Shown here: positions 10,361 to 21,165 of the stretch, one piece after another
Layout: the number at the start of each line of letters is the position of its first letter
Position numbering within the stretch: the stretch's first letter is position 1
Origin: Monarcha castaneiventris obscurior
Taxonomy: Eukaryota; Chordata; Aves; Passeriformes; Monarchidae
DNA: 64,000 nucleotides
Assembly: GCA_026261815.1 (NCBI GenBank)
Contig: JAMPIT010000437.1
Span: forward strand, 620,001 to 684,000
Reading direction: 5' to 3'
Program-made: the position numbers and the translations under genes
Notes under the pieces: model-generated
Seen by the model: the letters and a program-made list of their open reading frames with translations, nothing else
What the model was told of the DNA's origin: nothing
Databases searched by the model: none

Positions 10361-13300
10361 TCGGGCACGGTCACTTGTCCAGATGGCTCAGCAGCGGTCA
10401 CTTGTCCAGCGGTGGCAGGAGCTGGCACATCTGTGCCCATCTCTGTCCTCCATGGCACCCGGTGCTGCCGTCCCCTGGGCATGCAGCACGTCCCCAGACG
10501 GGAAAAAACATGATTTTCCTTACTGCGCTTGCACCGGGTGCGAGAGCTCTGCGGGGCTGAAAACTGCCCCGGGCAGCCCCCGGAGCGAAGCTGCCTTGTA
10601 CGAGACGCTGGCGAGGCAGAGAACATGTGCAGGTGGAAGGCAGAGCTCCCTCTGCAGCTCCCAGACGCGACATTCCTCCCGAGCCAGCCCGGCATCCCCG
10701 CTCACCGCCGGCACCGCGCTCCAGCAGGGCCAGGCGCTCCGGGAGCTCCGGGAGCACCGAACACAGCCAGAAACACAGAGCAGGCATTGCCCTGGAAAAC
10801 ACAAAAGTACGGCTGTCCTATGGGCATGGTCATAGACTTTGAGGCTCACTTTGGAAAGGGTGTATAAATACTGATATAGGTGTGAGCTCCCTTTTCAAAG
10901 CCACTTAAAAGGCTTTTGAAAAAAAATTTAACAGCCAAAACACCAAACAGGACCTACTTCTTTAGCAGGAAATTGACAGAAGCAGAGCTGATGAAGTGCA
11001 ATCCACTGTCTTTCCACCTACTTAATTAGAAACAGGACACTGCAGGAAATTATCATACTACTTAATTTCAGTAAAAAGCTTTTCAATAAAAAGATTAAAC
11101 ATGTCTCTAATGTGTGAAGATATGCAGGTTATAATTACTATTGACCTCACCTCATCAGCAGTATTTAATTGATGTCAGGGTCATTGTCTGCCTGTGCAAG
11201 TTAATCAGCATCCCTGGGCCTCCAAAGACCACATTTGTAACCTCCTAAGGAAGGAGGAATCTTGCTGGGTTTATTTCTCTCTCGGTTTTTTTTCTCCCTT
11301 CCACATGTCTCTGAGCTGCTGCATCTCAGCTCTGCCGGGGCATTCACTGCCTGGGGCTTGAAATTCAACTCTGAAATAGCTGCTCCCGCACCTTGTGCTT
11401 CCCAGACACTTGCAGCAGGATCCCTTTTTCTGGAAATGTGATTTCACACTTTGGGAGAGAGCTGTTCCGAGTGGGCTGCAGGGTCCAGCAGGGGCTTTGG
11501 GGAGCTGCACTGACCCTGGCAGAGCCTCTCCGGGTCAGTCCTGAGCCCTGCTGCCCCCAGCCCTGCATAGCAGTGAGGGGCTGGCACCGACCTCGTGCTT
11601 TCCTAGAGATGCACATATCCAGGGGTTATAAATACTCCGGGAGCCGGGAATGCATATGGAAGGGCTGGAGCAGCACGGGAAGGGGGCGGGTGCTGCTCCG
11701 TTGCAATATCCATATTTATCTGCAAGTTTATTTAAGTATCAGGGTGGTTTTTTCCCCTGCCGACCACCAAGGAGCTGCTGCAGTGCACAGGCTGCTCCCA
11801 GAGTGATGCTGCAGGACAGGATGCATGCTGTGATCCAGGGCAGGGAGCTGGAAGCACACAGCAGCTCATGTCAGGCTTCGGAAAGGAATAATTATGGCCA
11901 AACTTTCCTTAAATTAAACAGATTATCTGTTTGTACCAGCATCAAGCAGGCCAGGACCAGGACACATCCCTTTTTGCACTGATGTGCCTTTACAATAAAA
12001 GCTGTTCTGGAGAAACCCCAAACGCAGCAGTGAAGCGTTTCCCTTGGCTGTGAGCAGGGAGCTCAGCTCTGATGGAACCCCCAGTGCTGGGGGGACATCC
12101 CGGGGCACTGGGTGCTGCCCTGGGGTCCCCATGTCAATCCCAGGTGCGTTGGGCCCATGGGGACACCAGCAGAGACTGGGAAGGACAATGTGTCCCTCTA
12201 CATCTCCTTCCCCTCCCACTGCCTACACAGCTTTGGAGATGGCACCCTGGGGTAATTCCACAGTGAGGTCAGGATTCCAAGGGTTCCTAAAATTACAAAG
12301 CAACTTCTCCATGGTGTCTTTCACGGTGTTAAGCTGATTAGTACCATTTAAAAAGAAAAAAGTAGCTTAATTCTATATCTTAGCAAAGCTTCATTGACAA
12401 ATGCATTGAGGATAAGAATCCCTCTTCCCACAGAAGCTGAAACCATTAGGGGAGATTTGCTGCTAGAGCCAATTCCCTACAACCACTGTGTGTTCTGCAC
12501 TTGTTATTTATAAAAACTCAGGGAAAATATGTCAGAGCTGTAAGGAGCTGAGGCAAGGAGATGTCAAAGCAGTTCTGTGTCACCTTCACAGACACAAAAC
12601 CACTGCTGGTTTAGGCAAGCCCCACTTAGCACAACTGAAGGGTTTGCATCTCTTCTGCTTAGAAACCTCCTGCATTTTGCTGATCTCCAGCTGGACTTCA
12701 TGAGAAGCAGCAGCTCTGTCAGGAAAACTCGTGGGCTGGAATCAAACCTCGGTGCTGGATTTCATATGCCTCGAGCAGCCCCCTGCACTCCCCAGGATGG
12801 GCCGGGCATGGTGCTGGCAGCTCCCAGCTCTTCCCCACCCCTGCCATTTCTGACCTCAGGCTGACAGAGCCCAGCGCAGAAGGGCTGCGAGCTGTGGGGC
12901 CTGGCAGGGGCTGCGGGCACCAGCTCCTGTGGCAGCAGAGGGAAGAACCCCTTGGGATTGCTGGGGATAACACGACAGGACGGGCAGGGACACCAGAGGT
13001 GTGTCCGAGCAAGCGGGAGGTGACACGGGACAAAGCTCCCGTCTGGGAGAGCAGAACCTGCCCCAAGCACTGCAGGATGAGCACCGCCAAACGAGGTGGG
13101 TGGAACGGGCTGAGAAAGGAGTCGTGATGTTTGGGAAATGCAAATTAGAGCTCTAGCAGCACACCCAGCGAACAGCGATCCGATGTGAAAGGAAATCCAT
13201 TGGGATGGAGCAGGGTAAATGTCACATTCTCTGAGAACCCTGGCAGGGTAAGGGAGAGGCTCTGGTATCATGGGCTGTTCACGTGTGTCAGTAACAAGAA

Positions 13301-14777
13301 GTCACATTAAAATCATGAGGTGTTTTATTTTTGGAAAGATGATGTATTGCTCCTCCTGATCTTAACAATTTCCTAATCCCACTAAAAGAACGATGGTCTT
13401 ATGATGTGAGCTCCTAAATAATGTATCACAAGTCAATTTACAAATACACGACAAAGCCTCCTTTATTGCTGAGGGGTTTCACTCCCTGTGGGAATGGTGA
13501 TGCATCCCTTGGCTTCCAGTGTCTCAGGTACTGCGAGTGCCTGGTGCCTCTGCCCACCACTCACAGACGCTTGGCAACAGCTGGGCTTGTTGTTTCTGAT
13601 GGGCTTGTGCCTTCCAAAGCTGATCTGTCTTTTGCAGTGAGGGAGCTGTGAAAACAACAGGTTATTTTGCAAGCGCCACTTGCACTCTCATTCCCCTCAG
13701 AACCCCAGGAGCTGCCCAGGAACTGTGTTGAGCAGTTCAAGGCAGCATTATCTCCTTCAAAGGGTCGACAGAGAATGACATCTGCTGCTATTCCACGGAG
13801 CTGGTCTCATCCTGACTCAGATTTTCACTGTTTAGCAGAGCACATAGTGGTGAGTTCCCTTTCTACAGCCACTGCAGGCAAATATCCCGTGTGTAGGTCT
13901 CATGGCACTGGAGACCTGGATAAATCCCCAGGGTGAGGTCCCTTGCTGAAACACCTCGGAATGGGGTGGCTCAGGGAGGGATGTGAAAGCCCCTGACAAA
14001 ACTTTCCAAACACAGGCAATTGCTGTGAAACCTGTTTTAGAGATTCGCCCCTTTATGGGAAGCATAACCACGGGCGGAGCCTGTGAAGGAGCTCTCGCTG
14101 GCCCTGGCTGCTTCCCCTCCTGAGCAGCCCCTCGTGGAGCCTGCGAGGGCTGGGACGGGCAGAGCTGCCTCAGGGACGAGGGCACAGCCGAGGCGAGTTG
14201 GCCACTGGCACAGGCTGCCAGCAGCCCCACGCTGGAGGGGAGGCAGTGCCCGGCTCAGGGGGTGAACACGGGCTCTGGGCTGGGCAGAGCCGGCGGCTCC
14301 AGCGGTGCCCGGCCAGCGCAGCGCTGGGATGGAAATCCACCAGTACCTAGGAAGAACAAGAAGGGGATGAATGAAAATAATAATTTAAATAGAAATAAAA
14401 ATCATTGCTAATAATTTTGCTGCAAAGCAGCCTTTCTCTTCCCCTGCATTCCCCCCGAAGGACGGCCCCGGAGCTGCCGGCATCTCCATGGTGACTGCGC
14501 GGCGCAGGCTCCCGCAGGGCGCTCGGGGGGCACCGGGGCTGGCCCTCAGGACCCCAAAGCAGCACATGGGAAGATGGGGTTACCTTCCCAAGGGGCTGCC
14601 ATGCAGAGCCCTAGCCTAGCACCCGGGAGGGCTCAGTGCCAACCCAGATGTGCCAGGGAAGAGGTGGCTTTGGCCTTGGTGCTGGCATTGGTCCATGGTG
14701 GTGGGTACCACACCAACACCGCCCTGCCCGGTGGGTGATCACGGCCACGGCCCCTCCTGTGCACCCCAGCGCCGTTC
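10361..14777. other. Intergenic DNA, no gene seen
   Basis: Bases 10380-10800 remain GC-rich, tailing off the preceding island. Bases 10860-11270 are AT-rich and complex. Bases 12760-13080 and 14080-14330 are GC-rich patches with overlapping frames on both strands. None shows a known domain. No LINE fragment or tandem array was recognised. Confidence 0.4.
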
Positions 14778-15600
14778 GTGAGAGCCGCAGCCTCATTTAT
14801 ACCTATTTTTAAGTTGGTGATATTGTCTCTGCACTGGCTAAATATAAAAGTCTTGTACCGTGTGATGAGTAACGTTTGGCGAAGAGCCACAGCGAGGCTC
14901 CGAGGGCTGCAAACGTGGTGTGGGGGGCGAAAAATCGCCCAGCACCCAAAGTGCTGGTTGTCACATCCTGGACAGACGTGGGAGCAAGGGCTGTGCCCAG
15001 GGACACGCGGGATGGAGCAGGACAGCTCCAAAAGGATCCCCGTCTCCGCATGGGCAGCGCACGGACCGTGCAGGGAGGTGCTGGTGCAGGAGGCTCTGCC
15101 AGACCCTGGGCATTTGCCAGGTTGTTGGTTCAGCGCTGTGCTGGCTGCTGCCAATCCCCACGGCTCTGCTGCCCCTCGCCCGGCCCCGCTCCCGTTCCTT
15201 CCCAATATCCCATCCAAGTGCCTTCATTCCCATTTCCCTCTCCACGGAGCCAGGACAGCCCGGGGGTGCTGCGCCATGGGACAGAGCCCCGTGGGGTGTC
15301 TCTGGCTCAGGACACGGTGCCCAGGGCTGTGGATCCATGGCCGGAGCGGAGCAGAGCATCCCGGGCGTGCCACCCCCAGCCCAGACCGGGCACAGACCGC
15401 TGCAGGGATTCTGGTCATGGGTGATCCACGAGCAGCACCAGACACAAAAACCGCTCTGCCGTGGCCGGCTTCTGCCCTTTATGGTGAAATTCTCAGCGTG
15501 AAGGAGTTAAATGCCATCGGCTTGTGGGACTGGGAAAGAACCCCAAATTTTTGGAGTTCCTGGTTTCCTTTTGCTCCCGCCCCGTGGGACAGACTCCCCG

Positions 15601-15735
15601 TGGCACGTGTGGGGGTGGCCCGGGGGAAGCGGGAGTCTTTCAGCCCAGGATTTACCCCCAAAGCAGGCGTGGGGGTGGCCCGCGGGGAGCGGGAGTGTTT
15701 TAGCCGAGGATTTACCCCCAAACCGGGCGTGTGGC
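15601..15735. repeat. 60-bp tandem duplication
   Basis: Two units, 15601-15660 and 15661-15720, align base for base without gaps. They share GGGGGTGGCCCG and AGGATTTACCCCCAAA and differ at roughly ten positions. A third partial unit begins at 15721. The 60-bp length keeps any reading frame in phase. Confidence 0.9.
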
Positions 15736-15748
15736 GCCGGCCCCGGCA

Positions 15749-15763
15749 GCAGCAGGTGGCGCC
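15749..15763. promoter_or_regulatory. CTCF-core-like motif
   Basis: GCAGCAGGTGGCGCC fits the vertebrate CTCF core CCASYAGRKGGCRSY at 14 of 15 positions; the first base is the only mismatch. It lies in a CpG-dense patch between two tandem-repeat blocks. Occupancy cannot be judged from sequence. Confidence 0.5.
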
Positions 15764-15863
15764 CGCGGAGCCCGCACGGTCCTTCCCGGCCGGGAGGAGC
15801 CGGGGTGCGGCGAGGGGGGCGGGCAGGAACCGCAGGAACGGCACACGCGGGGTGCTCGGGGGG

Positions 15864-15992
15864 GATGCTCATGGGGGCAGGATGCTCATGGGGGGATGCT
15901 CATGGGGGCAGGATGCTCGTGGGGGGATGCTTATGGGGGGATGCTCATGGGGGGATGCTCATAGGGGGATGCTCATAGGGAGATGCTCGTGA
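15864..15992. repeat. Minisatellite, 15-18 bp units
   Basis: About eight copies of GGGGGATGCTCATG, some lengthened by GCA to about 18 bp, run from about 15864 to 15992. Copies differ mainly in the CTCATG/CTCGTG/CTTATG segment. The G5-6 runs give it G-quadruplex potential on the + strand. Confidence 0.9.
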
Positions 15993-16104
15993 GGGCCCCA
16001 CGCGTGGCGGGGCAGGGATGAGGGGCTGGGGACAGTGCCGTGGGTACAGTCAGAGCGTGACTCTACCCCTGCCATCACCTTCTGTGCTGCTTGAGCCCCC
16101 GCGG

Positions 16105-16425
16105 GTGTGGGGGTTATCAGGAGAAAAGAAGGCTCCAGGGAGAGCTCAGAGCCCCTTCCAGGGCCTGAATGGACTCCAGGAGAGCTGGAGAGGGACTGGA
16201 GACAAGGCCTGGAGGGACAGGACACAGGGAATGGCTTCCCACTGCCAGAGGGCAGGGATGGATGGGATCTTGGGAAGGAATTGGGAGGGTGGGGAGGCCC
16301 TGGCACAGGGTGCCCAGAGCAGCTGTGGCTGCCCCTGGATCCCTGGCAGTGCCCAAGGCCAGGCTGGACATTGGGGCTTGGAGCAGCCTGGGACAGTGGA
16401 AGGTGTCCCTGCCCATGGAAAGACA
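16105..16425 (+). mobile_element. CR1 LINE fragment
   Basis: CR1 words follow in the expected order: 'gagaaaagaaggctccaggg', 'cagagccccttccagggcct', 'ctggagagggactggagaca', 'cccactgccagagggcaggg', 'ggccctggcacagggtgccc' and 'ctggcagtgcccaaggccag'. It breaks off at about 16425, before the usual octamer tail, so it lacks both its 5' part and the extreme 3' end. It belongs to the same type as the copy at 3050-3320. Confidence 0.9.
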
Positions 16426-17384
16426 AACCAGTCCAGGATTCGGATATTCCTTGGATTTCAATGTCTTTTCCACCTCAGTACCTCGAGGATTTGTTGCTGA
16501 TTCAAACGCGCTTTGTCCCCTCCTGGCCCAGGATGTGATTCATCACATCTTGCACAGGATGGAGCAAGGCTGATGAGCCCCCGCCTCCAGGATGGGGTTG
16601 TTCAGTGCCTTATCTCTGCAATAAAGAGCACGGGACACTGAGCTCTGTAACTTCCAACAATCGCTGGGTTTATCACTTCTGTTGTGCTGCCCCAGGTGCC
16701 CTGGTTTGCACTTCTACTTGATGTAGAACCAAACCCAGAAGAAATCACTGAAGATTTCCAGTCTGACCTTCTCCATCCCATGAACTGCAGCACTTCTCCA
16801 GTGTGTCCCTGCTCTCCTGCAGCAGCTCCTGCAGGAAAAACTCTCTGGTTTCACAAACCCTGGAGGGGCAGGAGGCTCCTTCCAGTTCTCGGGAAACTCT
16901 TCGGTGCTGGGTTATCTTGACTGGTCAAATTTGTCTGGAGCTCCAGCCTGCAGTCACTGGGTCCTAAATCACACCTGTGAGCCAGGTCAGGCAGACCTGC
17001 AGCCACTCACGTTCTTGTTTTGGTGTAAGATGTAATCTAATTACTGTAATGATCATTCTGTTAAACCCAGCAGGTTAAGCTCTTTAGTTCAGGGTGTGGA
17101 ATGTTGCTTAAAACCAGCCCCTCATTTTTGATTCCTCGACTACCAGTTCCGAATGAGGAGCAGCAGCTTGTTTGTGGGGTCTTGTTCTTTTCATTTTTAA
17201 ATATAACTGAATCTCAAACCCATTCCAGACTCAAATTAAAGGCAGAGATTTTATAACATAAACAGAAATACACTCATGGCACTGCTGTGCTAAAAACGTT
17301 CAGAGGCTGCACGTAGGCTGTTTGTGCTGCCCTGCCAGAGAGCACCACGCCAGCCACCCTCACACCGAGGGTCCATCCCACAGG
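16426..17384. other. Intergenic DNA, no gene seen
   Basis: Mixed composition, turning AT-rich after 17000. An AATAAA occurs near 16619 without an identifiable upstream gene. Short frames resemble no protein family. Confidence 0.4.
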
Positions 17385-17460
17385 TACCCAGGAGCTGGAC
17401 CCAATGATCCTTTCAGGTCCCTTCCAGCTCAGGATACTCCATGATTCCATGGAATCACTG
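17385..17460 (+). mobile_element. CR1 LINE, short 3' end
   Basis: 'ggacccaatgatcctttcag', then 'gtcccttccagctcaggata' and the tail CCATGATTCCATGGAATC, match the last part of an avian CR1, including its short direct repeats. Only about 75 bp are present. Confidence 0.85.
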
Positions 17461-17837
17461 ACCTAACGCAGATTCTTGTGCCATGCACCGTTTCCTTGGA
17501 GCTGTGTCCATGCAGTGGGGATGCCTTGTCCCCCCTGTGCCTGGGCTGGGGCTAAAAGTGGAGCAGAATTCTCCATGCGTTGCCATTTCCAACATCCTGG
17601 CCCCAAAAGAAGCCCATCCCTGGAAGCCCAGCATTTGAGATGTGTGACCCCTCCCGGTGCCACGTTGCCCATCCCGAGGGGCCGCAGCCAGGAGGAGAGC
17701 ATGGGAGGAAGGGAGATGCAGGAAGGGGGTGAGGAAACCAGGAGCAGGTGCCCAGCAGAGGGATTCGGGGACCTCCGGGGTGCTGGTTCCCCTCAAATCA
17801 CAGCAGCACCCCCAGCAGAGCACTCACATTCCCCTGG
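17461..17837. other. Intergenic DNA flanking a minisatellite
   Basis: GC-moderate unique sequence. A + strand open frame from 17476 reads into the adjacent pyrimidine repeat and is not credible as a gene. Confidence 0.4.
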
Positions 17838-18500
17838 GATTCCTGCTCCCCCTGCTCCCCTGCTCCCCCTGCTCCCCCTGCTCCCCCTGTTCCCCCTGCT
17901 CCCCCTGATCCCCTGCTCCCCTGCTCCCCCTGATCCCCTGCTCCCCCTGCTCCCCTGCTCCCCTGCTCCCCTGCTCCCCTGCTCCCCTGATCCCCCTGAT
18001 CCCCTGCTCCCCTGCTCCCCTGCTCCCCTGCTCCCCTGATCCCCCTGATCCCCTGCTCCCCCTGTTCCCCCTGCTCCCCCTGATCCCCTGCTCCCCTGCT
18101 CCCCCTGATCCCCTGCTCCCCCTGTTCCCCCTGTTCCCCCTGCTCCCCCTGATCCCCTGCTCCCCTGCTCCTCCTGCTCCCCTGCTCCCCCTGATCCCCT
18201 GCTCCCCCTGCTCCCCCTGCTCCCCTGCTCCTCCTGCTCCCCTGCTCCCCCTGATCTCCTGCTCCCCCTGATCCCCTGATCCCCTGCTCCCCCTGCTCTC
18301 CCTGCTCCCCTGCTCCCCCTGCTCCCCCTGCTCCCCTGCTCCTCCTCCTCCCCTGCTCCCCCTGATCCCCCTGCTCCCCCTGCTCCCCTGCTCCCCCTGA
18401 TCCCCCTGCTCCCCCTGCTCCCCCTGATCCCCTGCTCCCCCTGCTCCCCTGCTCCCCTGCTCCCCCTGCTCCCACTGCTCCCCCTGCTCCCCTGCTCCCG
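17838..18500. repeat. Long CCCCTGCTCC-type minisatellite
   Basis: About 660 bp consist almost wholly of 9- to 10-bp units, CCCCTGCTC or CCCCCTGCTC, with CTGATCC, CTGTTCC and CTGCTCCTC variants. The + strand is C-rich (i-motif potential) and the - strand G-rich (G-quadruplex potential). Mixed 9- and 10-bp units let long frames stay open on the - strand, giving Gly-rich collagen-like strings (GAGEQG, GSRGSRG). These are by-products of the repeat. Confidence 0.97.
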
Positions 18501-19854
18501 CTGCCCCAGCCCTGCCTGCCCCAGGAGCTGCCTCTGCTCTCCCAGTGCCACCTCACTGCTTATTCTGAGCCATACTGGCACCATCCTGGAGCTGAAATCT
18601 CACCAACGGCCTAGACTTGGTATTTTGCCCTTAATCGAATCTCAGACATTTAATCAGTCCAGGAAAACTGTAGGGAAACCAATTTTGTTTAAAAGAAAAT
18701 GAATTATAGATGAAATATAAGTAATGGGTCAGGAATGAACTGCCACACGTAAAGCCAGAACTGTTGGGGCAGACCAGCCCCACATCCCTGTTAAACCAGA
18801 GCTGCACTTGAGAGGAAAGGCCAGAGCTTTTATCCACTCTGTTCCCAAGCCTCTGGTTTGAAGCAGAAGGACAAACCCATCTGCTCAGCAGCAGCACAGG
18901 GGAATTGAATCAATTAGTGCCACGATAGGTGGCTCTGGAACCTTTATGCGTTCGGAGGAAATAATCTGCATTTATTCCTTGCTTAAGAAAGTAATGCTAC
19001 CTCTGGCTTGCTTTCCTAATGATTATTTTTTCCGTTTGGTTCTGTACTAACGAACAAAGCTCTGGCTCCCTGGTGGAGGCAGAACCCGGCCCGCCCATTT
19101 ATCTCTCCTACAGCAGCCAAATGGCATTTGCTGTCTCCAGCAGGAAATGAGCAATTAAAAGGCAACAGGAGGTTATTTTTTTATTTCCCTCTCTCCCCTT
19201 CAGAATAATAAACATCTCCAAGTGAATGTGCCGTGTGCACCGATTACTTGGGCAATTTGGTGTGAGGCAAATTGTTCTTAAATACGATGGCAATAAATGT
19301 GTCTGTTACAATTTGAAAAATCCCATTAGTTTTTCAAAATAACTGGCTTTATATCTCTTGCAGAGCACGGGGTAAGCAAAAACCTTTTAAACTAATCAAT
19401 AAGAAGCAAAATAAATTAGTTTTCCCAGACTGCTTTAACATGAAGGGACACAACAGTGCAAACGTGTGCAGTGCATGGTTCAGGCAGGCTAAAGCTAACA
19501 GCTGTTATTACAGTGTTCATCACATTCATTCCAGCCTATTCAAAATTCCTGTCAAAAGCACTTATGTGGAAAGACTGAACTTATTTGGCTTGGAAAGGGC
19601 ATTGGCACAATGGAGGCCATATGCAATAAAATGTCATGGTCTTGGCAGTGCCTCTGGAAGGGCAGGGACTTGATCTAGGAGGCAAACTTCAAGAAAAAAG
19701 GCACAGCCCAAATAACAGCTCTCCTGCACCGTGTTATCTGGCCTGGCACACAGTTTGGGGCTGGTGGAGCTCCCTGGCTCCAAGGGCTGCTCCTGCTGCT
19801 GCTTTCAGTGAGGTCCCTGTGCTCGGCTGAGGGTCCTGGCCCTGGGGTGCCACA
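18501..19854. other. Intergenic DNA, mostly AT-rich
   Basis: Bases 18600-19440 are AT-rich with complex sequence. Bases 18950-19300 could be a conserved non-coding element by appearance only. No gene, LINE fragment or tandem array was found. Confidence 0.4.
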
Positions 19855-20080
19855 GAGCATCCTGGGGCATCCCGAGGGGCATCCCATGGCAGGGCCATCC
19901 GCAGGGCTATCCCAGGGCAGGGCCATCCCGAGGGCTATCCCAGGGCAGGGCCATCCCGAGGGCTATCCCAGGGCAGGGCCATCCCGAGAGCCATCCCAGG
20001 GCAGGGGCAACCCCAGGGGTATCCCAGGGCAGGGCCAACCCAAGGGCTATCCCAGGGCAGGGCCATCCCACAGGACATCC
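19855..20080. repeat. 28-bp minisatellite
   Basis: About eight imperfect copies are present. The unit joins GGGCTATCCCAGGGCAG to GGCCATCCCGA, 28 bp in all. The central copies at about 19905-19990 are nearly identical and the outer copies diverge, as expected of unequal exchange. Confidence 0.9.
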
Positions 20081-20203
20081 CTGCCCTGGCCACAGCCGGG
20101 GTCAGGAAGAGAGAAGCACGCAGGGCTTGCCCCACCAGCAGGTTTGGCACCTGTGTGTGCAGAGCAAGGCCCTGCCAGCCCTGGTGCCGCTGCTGCCCAG
20201 GGT

Positions 20204-20479
20204 CCTCAGCCCCAGGACAGCTCTGGCAGTGGCTCTGGGCCCTGCAGGGCTGTGTCAGACATTCTGAGGGAGCCTCAGCCCCAGGACAGCGCTGGCAGCG
20301 GCTCTGGGCCCTGCAGGGCTGTGTCAGACATTCTGAGGGAGCCTCAGCCCCAGGACAGCTCTGGCAGTGGCTCTGGGCCCTGCAGGGCTGTGTCAGACAT
20401 TCTGAGGGAGCCTCAGCCCCAGGACAGCGCTGGCAGCGGCTCTGGGCCCTGCAGGGCTGTGTCAGACATTCTGAGGGAG
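20204..20479. repeat. 69-bp tandem array, four copies with ABAB order
   Basis: Four copies begin at 20204, 20273, 20342 and 20411, each exactly 69 bp. Copies 1 and 3 carry GCTCTGGCAGTGGC, whereas copies 2 and 4 carry GCGCTGGCAGCGGC. The present array therefore arose by duplication of a 138-bp dimer. The unit is a multiple of three, so the + strand frame from 19808 stays open and would encode four 23-residue repeats. I see no evidence that this is translated. Confidence 0.95.
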
Positions 20480-21064
20480 CACACACCGACCTGGGGGGCT
20501 CGAGCGTGGGCAAAGGGACACAAGGAGGCCCAGGTCTGAGGAAGAAATAGCTCTTGTACACGGATGGACTTGGCCCTGCCCTTGAGAGCCCAACTTTATT
20601 GTGAATCAACACTGAAAACGGAATGCAAGCACAAATTCCCAGCGGAAAAGTCAGGTTTTACTGAAATAGCTTCCTTCCACAGTGGTATCAAATGCCAATC
20701 CCCGGGCTCATCCCTGCTCACTCCTGCCTGCCCAAGGAGCATTCAGCAGAGGTGTCACCCGCTGAGCCACGGCTGCCTGCCCAAAGCCCCTCCTCTCCAT
20801 GGGTGAGCCCTGAGGGACCCTGGCGAGCTGGCTCCTCACACCAGCACCCTCCTGAGCGTGTGAGAGGGGTGGATGCAGGTGCAGAGCCCTGGCTGCAGAG
20901 CTGGGCACCCACAGGCTCCTCTGGGCATCGCCCTGGCCAGGTCTGGCCCAGCTGCAGGGACGGAGGGCAGCAGCCACTGGGCCGTGCTGGGCGAGGGGTG
21001 CAGGCACTCGGCCACTGCTGGGTGTGTGCCACGGCTCAGGGCTGCCCTCCCCGAGCTACCAAGG
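20480..21064. other. Intergenic DNA, no gene seen
   Basis: GC-rich in 20700-21060, with overlapping short frames on both strands. No domain, promoter or repeat was recognised. Confidence 0.4.
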
Positions 21065-21165
21065 ATGTGCAGGGCAGAAATTCTTCCCTGGGAGGAGGTG
21101 AGGCCCTGGCACAGGTTGCCCAGAGAAGCTGTGGCTTCCCCATCCCTGCTGTAGGGAAGCATTAA
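21065..21165 (+). mobile_element. CR1 LINE fragment
   Basis: 'cagggcagaaattcttccct', then 'ggaggtgaggccctggcaca' and 'ggttgcccagagaagctgtg' followed by 'gcttccccatccctgc', is a collinear CR1 match of about 100 bp. The usual 3' octamers are missing. Confidence 0.85.

Larger units (their letters stand above)
14778..15992 (+). other. Long open frame of doubtful coding status (404 codons)
   Basis: A stop-free + strand frame of 404 codons begins with ATG at 14778 and ends in a minisatellite. The predicted product matches no family I recognise. It has a hydrophobic N-terminal stretch, then Pro/Arg/Gly-rich sequence. Residues at about 275-315 are two 20-residue repeats encoded by a 60-bp tandem duplication, and the Gly/Cys-rich tail is encoded by short tandem repeats. 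Frames on the other strand are also open here, which points to stop-poor GC-rich DNA rather than selection for coding. A non-coding transcript cannot be excluded. Confidence 0.15.

Noticed and set aside
15866..16000. CRISPR-like array of short direct repeats
   Set aside because: The units are contiguous minisatellite copies with no unique spacers, and the setting is vertebrate nuclear DNA.
17793..18584. Collagen-like Gly-rich - strand frames of 250-263 codons
   Set aside because: They are translations of the 9-10-bp CCCCTGCTC repeat. There is no regular Gly-X-Y period, no signal peptide and no flanking exons, and two overlapping frames look equally 'collagenous'.
19808..20612. Frames of 225-243 codons through the 28- and 69-bp arrays
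   Set aside because: Repeat-derived, open on both strands, with no domain. Kept only as a low-level question for the 69-bp array.
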